Origin: Microbacterium sp. MM2322
GTDB taxonomy: Bacteria; Actinomycetota; Actinomycetes; Actinomycetales; Microbacteriaceae
Assembly (NCBI RefSeq): GCF_964186585.1
Contig: NZ_OZ075067.1
Span: 620,001-684,000 of the forward strand
Direction: 5' to 3'
DNA: 64,000 nt
The notes beneath the pieces were generated by a model. That model saw only the letters and a program-made list of their open reading frames with translations, did not search any database and was not told where the DNA came from. Shown one piece after another: positions 1 to 7,553 of the stretch; position 1 is the first letter of the stretch; each line of letters starts with the position of its first letter. Made by a program: the position numbers and the translations under genes.

Positions 1-651
1 GTCGCCGACCTCGCGGACCGCAGCGGTGTGGGGATCTCGGCGGCGATCGGCGCACTCCGGGATGCGGGTGTCGGCACGATGCCCGGCACCGGCGTGAAGA
101 TCCTCGACGACGACGTGCGGCGACGCATCGCACCCGACGATCTCGAGGTCGACCGGTGGCTCGAGATCGTCCGGGCCGAGCATGCGCTCGGGCTGCGCAC
201 GAGCTCCGTCCTCTTCTACGGCCACGTCGAGTCCGCCGCCGACCGCATCGCGCACCTGCTGCGCCTCCGCGACCTGCACGACGAGACCGGCGGGTTCACC
301 GAGTTCGTCCCCATTCCGCTGCCCGGCCACTCGTCCACCGTCGCCGACCGGTCCGCTCTCGACGAGCACCGTGCGATGGTGGCTGTCTCCCGCCTGGTCC
401 TGAACGACGGCATCCGTCACATCCAGATTCCGTGGACGCGGCACGGCCGCGCCGTCACGGCAGAGTTGCTGCGCAGCGGCGGCGACGACCTCGGCGGCAC
501 GCTGCTCGACGGCAGGGTCCGCCCCGATGCGGGCGTCGAGCAGGGGCTCGAGCTGCCGTTCGCCGACGCCGCGCGTCTCGCCGCGTCGCTGCGGCGCCGG
601 GTGCGCGAGCGCACGACGGCGTACGGCACGCCCGTCGAGGTGGCCGCATGA
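1..651 (+). CDS. cofH: FO synthase, CofH half (C-terminal part, gene cut by window edge)
   Basis: C-terminal 216 residues of the CofH module of FO synthase, the radical-SAM enzyme that couples a tyrosine-derived fragment to 5-amino-6-ribitylaminouracil to make FO, the deazaflavin core of coenzyme F420. CofH-type motifs are visible: MPGTGVKILDDDVR near visible residue 27, TSSVLFYGHVES near residue 67 and the closing GLELPFADAARLA. The frame is open to the left edge, so the start, the Fe-S cysteines and any fused CofG half (as in actinobacterial FbiC) are outside. Its TGA overlaps the next ATG by four bases, so it heads a coupled F420 operon. Confidence 0.88.
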   Translation, partial: VADLADRSGVGISAAIGALRDAGVGTMPGTGVKILDDDVRRRIAPDDLEVDRWLEIVRAEHALGLRTSSVLFYGHVESAADRIAHLLRLRDLHDETGGFTEFVPIPLPGHSSTVADRSALDEHRAMVAVSRLVLNDGIRHIQIPWTRHGRAVTAELLRSGGDDLGGTLLDGRVRPDAGVEQGLELPFADAARLAASLRRRVRERTTAYGTPVEVAA

Positions 652-2117
652 CGGGTCACGTCGAGGTCGTCGTCGTGGGTGCCGGTTTCGCGGGCATCGC
701 CGCGGCGGTCGAGCTGCGTGACGCCGGTCACGACGTCCTCGTGGTCGAGCGGGCCGATCGGGTCGGGGGCACGTGGCGCGAGAACGTCTACCCCGGCGTC
801 GCGTGCGACGTGCCCGCCCACCTCTACAGCCTCGAACGCCACCCGAACCCGGGCTGGTCGTCCGAGTTCGCCCCCGGTCCCGAGATCGCCGCCTACCTCG
901 ACGACGTCGTCGATCGCGAGGGACTGCGCGGCGCGATCCGCTTCGGGACGGCGTTGACGGATGCCGCCTGGGACCCGACCGCCGATCGGTGGCGCCTGTC
1001 GTTCTCGGGTGACGGCCCCGACACGGCCGACGTGCTCGTGCTCGGGTGCGGGCGTCTGTCCGAGCCGCGCATCCCTCGCATCCCAGGTCTCGTCTCGTTC
1101 CCCGGAAGCGTCGCGCACACCGCGCGGTGGGATTCGGCTGAGCCCGTCGCCGGCAGGCGTCTCGCCGTCGTCGGCACCGGATCGAGCGCCGCCCAGCTCG
1201 TCCCGGAGCTCGTGCGCGCCGGCGCCGAGGTGACGCTGTTCCAGCGTTCGCCGGCCTGGGTTCTCCCGCGCGGCGGCCGCACCTACGACGCCCTCGACGC
1301 CGTACGGTTCGCGGCGCCCGGTGCCATCGCGCGTGAGCGGCGCGCCCTCGCCGCGGGCGACGGCGAACGGTTCGCCGCGCGGTCCGGCCGGGGTGCGGCA
1401 TCCGCTCGTGCCCGTCGGGCCGCTCTCGCGCACCTCGCGGCGAACGTGCCCGATCGGGCGATGCGCCGTGCCCTGACGCCGTCGTATCCGTTCGGCTGCA
1501 AGCGCGTCGTCCTCTCGGACGCGTTCTATCCCGCGGTCGCCGGCGGCGCCGTGACCCTCGAATCGTCGGCGCTCGCGGCGGTCGAGGGGCGCCGGCTCAT
1601 CGGGGCCTCCGGCGTCGCCCATGACGGCATCGACCGCATCGTGCTGGCGACCGGGTTCGAGACGACGCACCAGCCGTACGCGCGGCTCGTGCGCGGTGAG
1701 GACGGCCGCACGCTCGCCGAGCACTGGGCGCGAGGCATGAGGGCGGTGGCCTCGACGATGGTCGCCGGCTTCCCCAACCTCTTCGTGCTCAACGGGCCGC
1801 ACTCGGCGCTGCCGCATGCCTCGTCTCTGCTCGTCCTCGAGCGACAGGCGGAGTTCGTCCGACGGGTGATCGGCGGGGGCGGCGTCGTCCGCGTCGACAC
1901 GGATGCCGAGGCCCGCGCGACGGCGGAGGTCGCCGCGCGCGCGTCGGGCACAGCGTGGCTCGGTGGGTGCGACAGCTGGTATCTCGACGAGCGCTCCGGC
2001 GGTGTCGGTGTGCTGTGGCCGGGGACCGTCGCCGATATGGCGGCGGCGATGGACGACGCGGCGCGCACCGCGGTGACGCGGACCGAGCGGTCCGCGCTGA
2101 CAGGAGGAGCACGATGA
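648..2117 (+). CDS. FAD-dependent monooxygenase, Baeyer-Villiger/FMO type
   Basis: 489-residue class B flavin monooxygenase that should use FAD and NADPH to oxygenate an unknown organic substrate in the cytosol. The FAD Rossmann motif GAGFAG is at residues 11-16, the Baeyer-Villiger-type fingerprint F151-x-G153-x3-H157-x3-W161-D is complete, and the NADPH Rossmann motif GTGSSA is at 176-181. ATGFE near the C-terminus is also typical. The start is the ATG overlapping the cofH stop (ATGA), and its own stop overlaps the fgd start the same way. It is therefore translationally coupled inside an F420 operon, although the family does not need F420. Its substrate cannot be read from the sequence. Confidence 0.85.
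   Translation: MTGHVEVVVVGAGFAGIAAAVELRDAGHDVLVVERADRVGGTWRENVYPGVACDVPAHLYSLERHPNPGWSSEFAPGPEIAAYLDDVVDREGLRGAIRFGTALTDAAWDPTADRWRLSFSGDGPDTADVLVLGCGRLSEPRIPRIPGLVSFPGSVAHTARWDSAEPVAGRRLAVVGTGSSAAQLVPELVRAGAEVTLFQRSPAWVLPRGGRTYDALDAVRFAAPGAIARERRALAAGDGERFAARSGRGAASARARRAALAHLAANVPDRAMRRALTPSYPFGCKRVVLSDAFYPAVAGGAVTLESSALAAVEGRRLIGASGVAHDGIDRIVLATGFETTHQPYARLVRGEDGRTLAEHWARGMRAVASTMVAGFPNLFVLNGPHSALPHASSLLVLERQAEFVRRVIGGGGVVRVDTDAEARATAEVAARASGTAWLGGCDSWYLDERSGGVGVLWPGTVADMAAAMDDAARTAVTRTERSALTGGAR
2102..2107 (+). promoter_or_regulatory. Strong ribosome binding site for fgd
   Basis: AGGAGG lies six bases before the ATG at 2114, inside the end of the monooxygenase gene. It fixes the fgd start although that ATG overlaps the upstream stop codon. 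Confidence 0.75.
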
Positions 2118-3121
2118 CCACTCCGATCCGGTTCGGATACAAAGCCTCGGCGGAACAGTTCGGCCCGGTCGAGCTGCTGGAGAACGCGGTCGCGGCGGAG
2201 GCTGCCGGATTCGACAGCGTCTTCATCTCCGACCACTTCCAACCGTGGATGCACGACGGTGGGCACGCTCCGGCCGCGTTGCCGTGGCTCGGCGCGCTCG
2301 GTGCGCGGACCTCCCGCATCCTCATCGGCACCTCGGTGCTGACGCCCACGTTCCGCTACCACCCGGCGGTCGTCGCCCAGGCGATCGCGACCCTCGCGGT
2401 GATGAACCCGGGCCGTGTGATCCTCGGGGTCGGCACCGGCGAGGCGCTCAACGAGGTGACGCTGGGCCTCGAGTGGCCCGAGCCGCCGGTGCGGTTCCAG
2501 CGACTGAAGGAGTCGATCGCCCTGATGCGCGAGCTGTGGGACCACGAGCGGGTCACGTTCGAGGGGTCGTTCTGGCGGGTCGAGGACGCCACCGTCTACG
2601 ACCGGCCCGACGAGCCGGTGCCGGTGTACATCGGCGCCGCGGGCCCGGCGGCCGCGCGTCTCGCGGGCCGCATCGGCGACGGGTTCATCACGACGAGCGG
2701 CAAGGACCCCGCGCTCTACACCGACACGCTCCTGCCCGCGGTCGCCGAGGGCGAGGGCAAAGCGGAGCGCGCCGACGAGGTCGACCGGATGATCGAGGTG
2801 AAGGTCTCGTACCACCCCGATCTCGCGACGGGGCGCGAGCGCACCCGCTTCTGGGCGCCGCTCGCGCTGTCGGCCGAGGAGAAGATGGGCATCCACGACC
2901 CCCGCGAGATGCAGCGCCGCGCAGCGGCGCTGCCGATCGAGCGGGCTGCGTCGCGGTTCATCGTGTCGGACGACCCCGACGAGCACGTCGAGCGGATCGC
3001 GGCCTACGTCGACATGGGGTTCCGGCACCTCGTCTTCCACGATCCCGGCCACGACCAGGGCGCGTTCCTGCAGCGCTACGCCGACGACATCCTGCCGCGC
3101 CTCCGGAAGCGGTTCGGGTGA
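2114..3121 (+). CDS. fgd: F420-dependent glucose-6-phosphate dehydrogenase
   Basis: 335-residue luciferase-fold enzyme that oxidises glucose 6-phosphate to 6-phosphogluconolactone while reducing F420 to F420H2. It follows mycobacterial FGD1 nearly end to end (336 residues there): GYKASAEQF at the N-terminus, SDHFQPW with H41 and W45, and GVGTGEALNE with E110, equivalent to FGD1 H40, W44 and E109. The loop TTSGK and the ending DPDE...HLVFHAPGHDQ-like segment also match. Position between FO synthase and cofC supports the call strongly, because the operon then makes the cofactor and reduces it. Other F420 luciferase-like enzymes share the fold, but the catalytic triad and length point to FGD. 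Confidence 0.93.
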   Translation: MTTPIRFGYKASAEQFGPVELLENAVAAEAAGFDSVFISDHFQPWMHDGGHAPAALPWLGALGARTSRILIGTSVLTPTFRYHPAVVAQAIATLAVMNPGRVILGVGTGEALNEVTLGLEWPEPPVRFQRLKESIALMRELWDHERVTFEGSFWRVEDATVYDRPDEPVPVYIGAAGPAAARLAGRIGDGFITTSGKDPALYTDTLLPAVAEGEGKAERADEVDRMIEVKVSYHPDLATGRERTRFWAPLALSAEEKMGIHDPREMQRRAAALPIERAASRFIVSDDPDEHVERIAAYVDMGFRHLVFHDPGHDQGAFLQRYADDILPRLRKRFG

Positions 3122-3717
3122 GCGGCCACGGCTGGGCGGTGATGATCCCCGTCAAACCGTTCGCGGCGGCGAAGTCCCGCCTCGGCGTGGACGCCCGCCG
3201 GGGCGACATCGCGCGGGCGCTCGCGCTCGACACCGTCGACGTCGTGACCCGCACCGCCGGGGTCGCCCGCGTGCTCGTCGTCACCGCCGACGCGGCGCTC
3301 GCGTCGCTCCTGCCCGGCGGCGTGGAGCTCATCCGGGAGCGCGAAGCGGTGGGGATCGACGCCGCCCTGGCCTCGGCATCCGCTCGGGTGGGTCTGCGGC
3401 GTCAGCGCGCGGCTGTTCCCGCCGACCTCGCCGCGCTCGCTCCGGCGGAGCTGTCGGCTGCGTTGGCGATGGCCGCGAGCGTGTCCCGGGCGGTGATCCC
3501 GGATGCCGCCGGCACCGGCTCGACCCTCGTCACTGCTCGGGCGGGTGTGCCGTGGGCGTCGTCGTACGGCCCGGACTCCTTCGCCCGGCACGTCGCCCTC
3601 GGGTGTCGGCCCCTGCCGGTGCGGGCCACCTCGGGCCTGCGTTGGGACCTCGACACCCCCGACGACCTGGCCGACCTGTTGCCGCGGGCGGGCGAGCGCC
3701 TTCGGGGCGTAGCGTGA
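3118..3717 (+). CDS. cofC: Phosphoenolpyruvate/2-phospholactate guanylyltransferase (CofC/FbiD)
   Basis: 199-residue nucleotidyltransferase that activates 2-phospholactate or phosphoenolpyruvate with GTP to build the side chain of F420. Family motifs: IPVKPFAAAKSRLG near the N-terminus (nucleotide binding), PADLAAL in the middle, DAAGTGSTL, YGPDSFARH and the closing WDLDTPDDL. The GTG start overlaps the fgd TGA by four bases. The usual GDLP at the metal site reads PADLAAL here, a mild departure. cofD and cofE (fbiA, fbiB) are not in this window. Confidence 0.88.
   Translation: MSGHGWAVMIPVKPFAAAKSRLGVDARRGDIARALALDTVDVVTRTAGVARVLVVTADAALASLLPGGVELIREREAVGIDAALASASARVGLRRQRAAVPADLAALAPAELSAALAMAASVSRAVIPDAAGTGSTLVTARAGVPWASSYGPDSFARHVALGCRPLPVRATSGLRWDLDTPDDLADLLPRAGERLRGVA
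3710..3715 (+). promoter_or_regulatory. Leaderless-type -10 box TAGCGT
   Basis: TAGCGT (TANNNT) ends six bases before the ATG at 3722, so RNA would begin at or next to the start codon of the aldo/keto reductase gene. It overlaps the end of cofC. No clear -35 is seen. Confidence 0.5.
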
Positions 3718-3721
3718 GGGC

Positions 3722-4552
3722 ATGGTCACGATTCCCACGGTCTCCCTGAACGACGGCACCGCCTTCCCGGAGCTCGGTCTCGGTACGTATAACCTGCGCG
3801 GCGAGGACGGTGTCGCGTCGATCGTCGCCGCCGTCGAGGGCGGTTACCGACTGCTCGACTCCGCGGTGAACTACGAGAACGAGCGCGAGGTCGGCGAGGC
3901 CGTTCGGCAGAGCGGCATCCGAGATGAGCTGATCGTCACGACGAAGGTGCCCGGTCGCGACCACGGCTACGACGAGACCCGCCGGAGCGCCGAGGGTTCG
4001 CTCGAGCGCCTCGGCCTCGACCGCATCGATCTGTACCTCATCCACTGGCCGAACCCCAGCGTCGACAAGTACGTCGACACGTATCGCGCGATGGTCGACC
4101 TGCAGAAGGAGGGGCGCGTCGGATCGGTCGGCGTCTCGAACTTCACCGAGCCGATGCTCGCCCGGATCATCGAGGCGACCGGTGTCGTCCCGGCGGTCAA
4201 CCAGGTCGAGCTGCACCCGTACTTCCCGCAGGCGCACCTGCGGGCGTTCCACGCATCCCAGGGCATCCGCACCGAGAGCTGGAGCCCGCTCGCGCGGCGT
4301 TCGGAGCTGCTGAGCGAGCAGGTCGTGTCCGACGCCGCCGCGGCGCACGGCGTCACGCCGACGCAGGTCGTGCTCCGCTGGCACGTGCAGCTGGGCACCA
4401 CGCCGATCCCCAAGTCCGCCGACCCCGCCCGTCAGGCCGAGAACGCCGACGTGTTCGGGTTCTCGCTGACGGACGACGAGGTCGCTGCGATCTCCGCCCT
4501 CGAGCGCGGACGGCTCTGGGACGGCGACCCCGACACGCACGAGGAGATGTAA
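3722..4552 (+). CDS. Aldo/keto reductase, AKR5 (diketogluconate reductase-like)
   Basis: 276-residue NADPH-dependent (beta/alpha)8-barrel reductase for aldehydes or ketones in the cytosol. The catalytic tetrad is complete: D46, Y51, K75 and H108, in LLDSAVNYENE, TTKV and LIHWPN. IPKS near residue 225 belongs to the NADPH-phosphate site. Length is normal for the bacterial AKR5 group. The gene starts five bases after cofC ends but has its own TANNNT box, so it may be transcribed both with the F420 genes and alone. Substrate unknown. Confidence 0.9.
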   Translation: MVTIPTVSLNDGTAFPELGLGTYNLRGEDGVASIVAAVEGGYRLLDSAVNYENEREVGEAVRQSGIRDELIVTTKVPGRDHGYDETRRSAEGSLERLGLDRIDLYLIHWPNPSVDKYVDTYRAMVDLQKEGRVGSVGVSNFTEPMLARIIEATGVVPAVNQVELHPYFPQAHLRAFHASQGIRTESWSPLARRSELLSEQVVSDAAAAHGVTPTQVVLRWHVQLGTTPIPKSADPARQAENADVFGFSLTDDEVAAISALERGRLWDGDPDTHEEM

Positions 4553-4628
4553 GTTTCGGCGCCGAGGCAGAAGGCAGGATTCCAGCGCTGTGGTAACGAC
4601 GGCAAGAACAAATGATTGCCGCGGCCAC

Positions 4629-5207
4629 ATGAAGCGTGGCGTCGTTGTGATGTGCGGCGTGATGTTGGCGGCGCTCGCCGGATGCACGGAGGGGAAGGTG
4701 GTCCCTGAGGAATCTCAGCCGATGAGAGTCGGCGTCGAGGACGCGTCCGACGTCACGGAGCCGGATTGGGTGACTGGCGTCTCCTGGTGGACGAAGGGTG
4801 AGCCGAGAACCGTGTTCGGGGTGGACGTGTGCATGGTGGACGGTGTGAGCGCGAAAATCATCGCGGTCGAGCCGGTTAAAAAGGTGGGAAGCGTCATCGG
4901 TCTCCCGCCGCTGGTGCTCTCCGCCCCGTCGTCGGAAGGGGCGATAATCTCCGCAACTGGATACCCGCCTCCACTCTCAGGCGACGTGACGCTGGTGGAT
5001 GCCGAAGGCGCTGCGTTCACCTACGCCTGCGGCTCCCTCGGAGCTGTGCAACAGATCGTCATCGGGTTCGAGGCGACCGGACCCGAGGGTGGGGGGTGGA
5101 AGGGAGTCAACATCCGCTACTCAGCGGGCGGAACGACCCACGAGCTGGTGGTGCCCCTGAACGCGTTGATGTGCGGTACGGAAACCGAACCGTGCGAACC
5201 GTCGTAG
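4629..5207 (+). CDS. Predicted lipoprotein of unknown function
   Basis: 192-residue secreted protein with a lipoprotein signal: basic MKRG, a hydrophobic run and lipobox LAGC with C19 as the lipidated cysteine. The ATG at 4629 is chosen over one 39 bases upstream because it puts the signal peptide at the N-terminus. The mature part is beta-rich with two cysteines near residue 60 and 138; no known domain was recognised. Third codon positions are less GC-rich than in neighbours (runs such as gttaaaaag), which could mean recent acquisition or weak constraint. Confidence 0.7.
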   Translation: MKRGVVVMCGVMLAALAGCTEGKVVPEESQPMRVGVEDASDVTEPDWVTGVSWWTKGEPRTVFGVDVCMVDGVSAKIIAVEPVKKVGSVIGLPPLVLSAPSSEGAIISATGYPPPLSGDVTLVDAEGAAFTYACGSLGAVQQIVIGFEATGPEGGGWKGVNIRYSAGGTTHELVVPLNALMCGTETEPCEPS

Positions 5208-5247
5208 CGCTCCTCGCTCAGGTATTGGATGCCGCACCCGCCCGGGG

Positions 5248-6417
5248 CTAGTCGCCCTTCACGTTCACGAGCTGGCGCAGCGTGTGCCGGATCTCGACGA
5301 GGTCGCCGGCATCGGCCATGACCCGGTCGATCGGCTTATAGGCCTGCGGGATCTCGTCGATGAACGCGTCCGTGTCCCGGAACTCGATGCCCGCCATCGC
5401 CTCCCGCAGCTGCTCGTGCGTGAAGGTGCGCCGCGCCGCGGACCGCGAGTACTCGCGCCCTGCACCGTGAGGGGAGGAGTTGAGCGAGACCGGGTTGCCG
5501 AGTCCGGAGACAACGTACGAGGCCGTGCCCATCGATCCCGGGATGAGGCCGGGTCGCCCCTTGTCCGCCTGGATCGCACCCTTCCTCGACACCCATACCT
5601 CCTTGCCGAAGTGCTTCTCGCGCTCGGTGAAGTTGTGGTGGCAGTTGATCCGCTCCTGCTCGACGACGTCCTCACCCATCACTTCCGACAGCTGCCGGGC
5701 GACCCGGTCCATCATCTCCTCCCGGTTCAGGAGGGCGAAGTGCTGGGCCCACCGCAGCTCCCGGATGTAGGTCCAGAACTCGTCGGTGCCCTCCACGAGG
5801 TAGGCGAGGTCCCGGTCGGGCAGGTCGATCCACCACTGCGTCGCCAGCCGCTGCGCGACGGCGATGTGATGCGTGGCGATCTTGTTGCCGACACCCCGTG
5901 AACCCGAGTGCAGGAACATCCACACCGCATCCGTCTCGTCGACCGATATCTCGATGAAGTGGTTGCCCGAGCCGAGCGAACCGAGCTGAAGCCGCCAATG
6001 GCCCGCGTAGGACGCCGGGTCGAACCCGGTCTTCGCCGCGAGCTCCTCCAGCTCGGCGACGCGCGGTTCGGCGGTCGCGACGATCTTCCGGTTGGCGTGG
6101 CCCGCCGACAACGGGACCGCCCGCTCGATCTGCTGTCGCAGTGCCGTCAGGTCATGCTCGACGAGCTGCGTCTTCGTGAACTGCGTCCGGACAGCGATCA
6201 TGCCGCATCCGATGTCGACGCCGACGGCAGCCGGCATGATGGCGCCCAGCGTCGGGATGACCGATCCGACGGTCGCCCCCTTGCCGAGGTGCGCATCCGG
6301 CATGAGCGCCAGGTGCGGGTAGATGAACGGCATCCGTGACGAGGTGCGAGCCTGTTCGACGGTCTTCTCATCGATGATGCTCGCCCAGGACATCAGCCTG
6401 TTCGAGAGCTTCTCCAT
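5248..6417 (-). CDS. rtcB: RNA-splicing ligase RtcB
   Basis: 389-residue GTP- and Mn-dependent ligase that joins RNA 2',3'-cyclic phosphate or 3'-phosphate ends to 5'-OH ends, used in RNA repair or tRNA restoration. Core motifs are all present: MPDAHLGKGATVG, GVDIGCGM (the cysteine binds metal), HSGSRGVGN, NCHHNF, KGAIQADKGRPG and SPHGAGREYSR with the histidine that carries GMP. The ATG at 6417 has the AAGGAAAGG ribosome site eight bases upstream. No rtcA or rtcR is nearby. The preceding 270 bases carry a promoter, a small ORF and a terminator-like hairpin that could regulate it. Confidence 0.95.
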   Translation of the reverse strand: MEKLSNRLMSWASIIDEKTVEQARTSSRMPFIYPHLALMPDAHLGKGATVGSVIPTLGAIMPAAVGVDIGCGMIAVRTQFTKTQLVEHDLTALRQQIERAVPLSAGHANRKIVATAEPRVAELEELAAKTGFDPASYAGHWRLQLGSLGSGNHFIEISVDETDAVWMFLHSGSRGVGNKIATHHIAVAQRLATQWWIDLPDRDLAYLVEGTDEFWTYIRELRWAQHFALLNREEMMDRVARQLSEVMGEDVVEQERINCHHNFTEREKHFGKEVWVSRKGAIQADKGRPGLIPGSMGTASYVVSGLGNPVSLNSSPHGAGREYSRSAARRTFTHEQLREAMAGIEFRDTDAFIDEIPQAYKPIDRVMADAGDLVEIRHTLRQLVNVKGD

Positions 6418-6470
6418 GGTTCCTTTCCTTCGTGGAGGGCCCGGGAGCCCTTCGTGCGGAGAGGAACACA

Positions 6471-6505
6471 CGAAAAGACGCCCCGGACCTGTGCGGTGCG
6501 GGGCG
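6471..6505 (-). terminator. Terminator-like hairpin between leader ORF and rtcB
   Basis: Read on the minus strand, CGCCCCG (6505-6499) pairs with CGGGGCG (6485-6479), extended after one mismatch by a 3-bp inner stem, and is followed by TCTTTTCG. This is the shape of an intrinsic terminator or attenuator, about 60 bases before the rtcB start. Confidence 0.5.
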
Positions 6506-6521
6506 ACGGACGGTGATGGCG

Positions 6522-6611
6522 TCAGACGGCGCGCGCCGGAGGGTGCGGCTGGTAGCGGAACGGGACCTGGGTCCTATTCCGCTGGAGCAGATCACGCCGT
6601 TGCGTGGTCAT
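6522..6611 (-). CDS. Possible 29-residue leader peptide upstream of rtcB
   Basis: A short frame with ATG at 6611, preceded seven bases upstream by GGAGG (in CCGGAGGATGCC), and ending in TGA at 6522. The product is basic, with six arginines including one rare AGG codon, and ends in HPPARAV. It sits between a good promoter (6656-6684) and a terminator-like hairpin (6471-6505) on the rtcB transcript, the usual arrangement of a translated attenuator leader. No known family was recognised. It could instead be a small protein in its own right. Confidence 0.4.
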   Translation of the reverse strand: MTTQRRDLLQRNRTQVPFRYQPHPPARAV

Positions 6612-6655
6612 GGCATCCTCCGGGGTATCGCCGTGCCGGTCGGCACAGCCCTGCA

Positions 6656-6684
6656 ACGGTAGCCGCCCGGGCGTGTCGCGTCAA
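6656..6684 (-). promoter_or_regulatory. Promoter for leader ORF and rtcB
   Basis: On the minus strand, -35 TTGACG (6684-6679), a 17-base spacer and -10 TACCGT (6661-6656). This is the best sigma-A-type promoter in the window. Transcription should begin near 6649, about 38 bases before the leader ATG. Confidence 0.6.
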
Positions 6685-6737
6685 CGAAGCCCGAGCGGCG
6701 GGCCTCCGGCTGGGGCAGGGTGGCGGCATGAGCGGGG

Positions 6738-7532
6738 TCAGGCGAGGTAGCCCCACCAGCCGTCTCGGAGGTGGATCGCCCAGCTCGCGTGGCGGAGCAC
6801 GGGCATCCCGAGGATGAGCTCGAACGGCGGGTCATCCTCACGTGCGAGACCGGCGAGATCGGCGACTGCCGCGACCGATGGCGCGAACCTTCGTCCCCCG
6901 ATACTCATGTCGGGCAGGACGACGAGCGGGGTCTTGTTCGTGACGCCGGACGAGTCGGTACCGCTCGCCTCGCCCGCGGCGGCGAAGCGCTCGGGATGCC
7001 GCGAGACGACACCGCGGTCGACGACCGAGATGCTCGCCCCCGAATCCCAGATCGCCGGCCACGTCCCGCCCGCCCACGCGACGTCGACGTAGGGATGCGC
7101 GCGGGAGGACTGCACGAGGGATCGCTCCTCGTCGACGGGGGAGTCGTCGTCGAGCACGAGTCGCGCCTCGTCGAAACGGAAATCGAGTCGGTGGTGGCGG
7201 AGGACATCGAGCCCCAGGATTGGCGGCGCGTCCGGGTGCGCCTCCACGTCGAAGACCGCCGGTTTGACGACCAGGTCGCCGATCCGAAGCGTCCGCGCCG
7301 CGACGCGCTCGATCGACCCGTTCCGCGAGAACACCCCGCCGCCTCCGCCGTGACGCGGCGCGAGCCGTTCCAGCGCGTCGGTCAGCGCGCCCCTCGGTAG
7401 GCCGCTGCGTGCGCCCCCCGTGTCGACGATGAGCGGATGCGGATGCCCGTCGATCTCCGCATTCACCCGCACCAGGATCGCGTCGGCGAGGTCGGGGTCC
7501 TCGTCGAGGTCGAGCGCGAGGTCGATGGGCAC
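6738..7532 (-). CDS. Two-lobed retropepsin-like aspartic protease family protein
   Basis: 264-residue protein with two tandem retropepsin-like halves. The first has IVDTGG near residue 36 and closes with ILGLDVLRHHRLDF; the second has IWDSGAS near residue 160 and closes with LILGMPVLRHASW. Each DTG/DSG plus ILG-type hydrophobic motif is a family signature; two lobes in one chain could supply both active-site aspartates, as in pepsin. The first motif is DTGG and not DT/SGA, so activity is uncertain. No signal peptide, so it should be cytosolic. GTG start, six bases after a TANNNT box. Substrate unknown. Confidence 0.7.
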   Translation of the reverse strand: MPIDLALDLDEDPDLADAILVRVNAEIDGHPHPLIVDTGGARSGLPRGALTDALERLAPRHGGGGGVFSRNGSIERVAARTLRIGDLVVKPAVFDVEAHPDAPPILGLDVLRHHRLDFRFDEARLVLDDDSPVDEERSLVQSSRAHPYVDVAWAGGTWPAIWDSGASISVVDRGVVSRHPERFAAAGEASGTDSSGVTNKTPLVVLPDMSIGGRRFAPSVAAVADLAGLAREDDPPFELILGMPVLRHASWAIHLRDGWWGYLA

Positions 7533-7538
7533 ACGCTC

Positions 7539-7544
7539 ACCCTA
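7539..7544 (-). promoter_or_regulatory. Leaderless-type -10 box TAGGGT
   Basis: TAGGGT on the minus strand, six bases before the GTG at 7532 of the retropepsin-like gene. Confidence 0.5.
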
Positions 7545-7553
7545 GGGCCGTGG

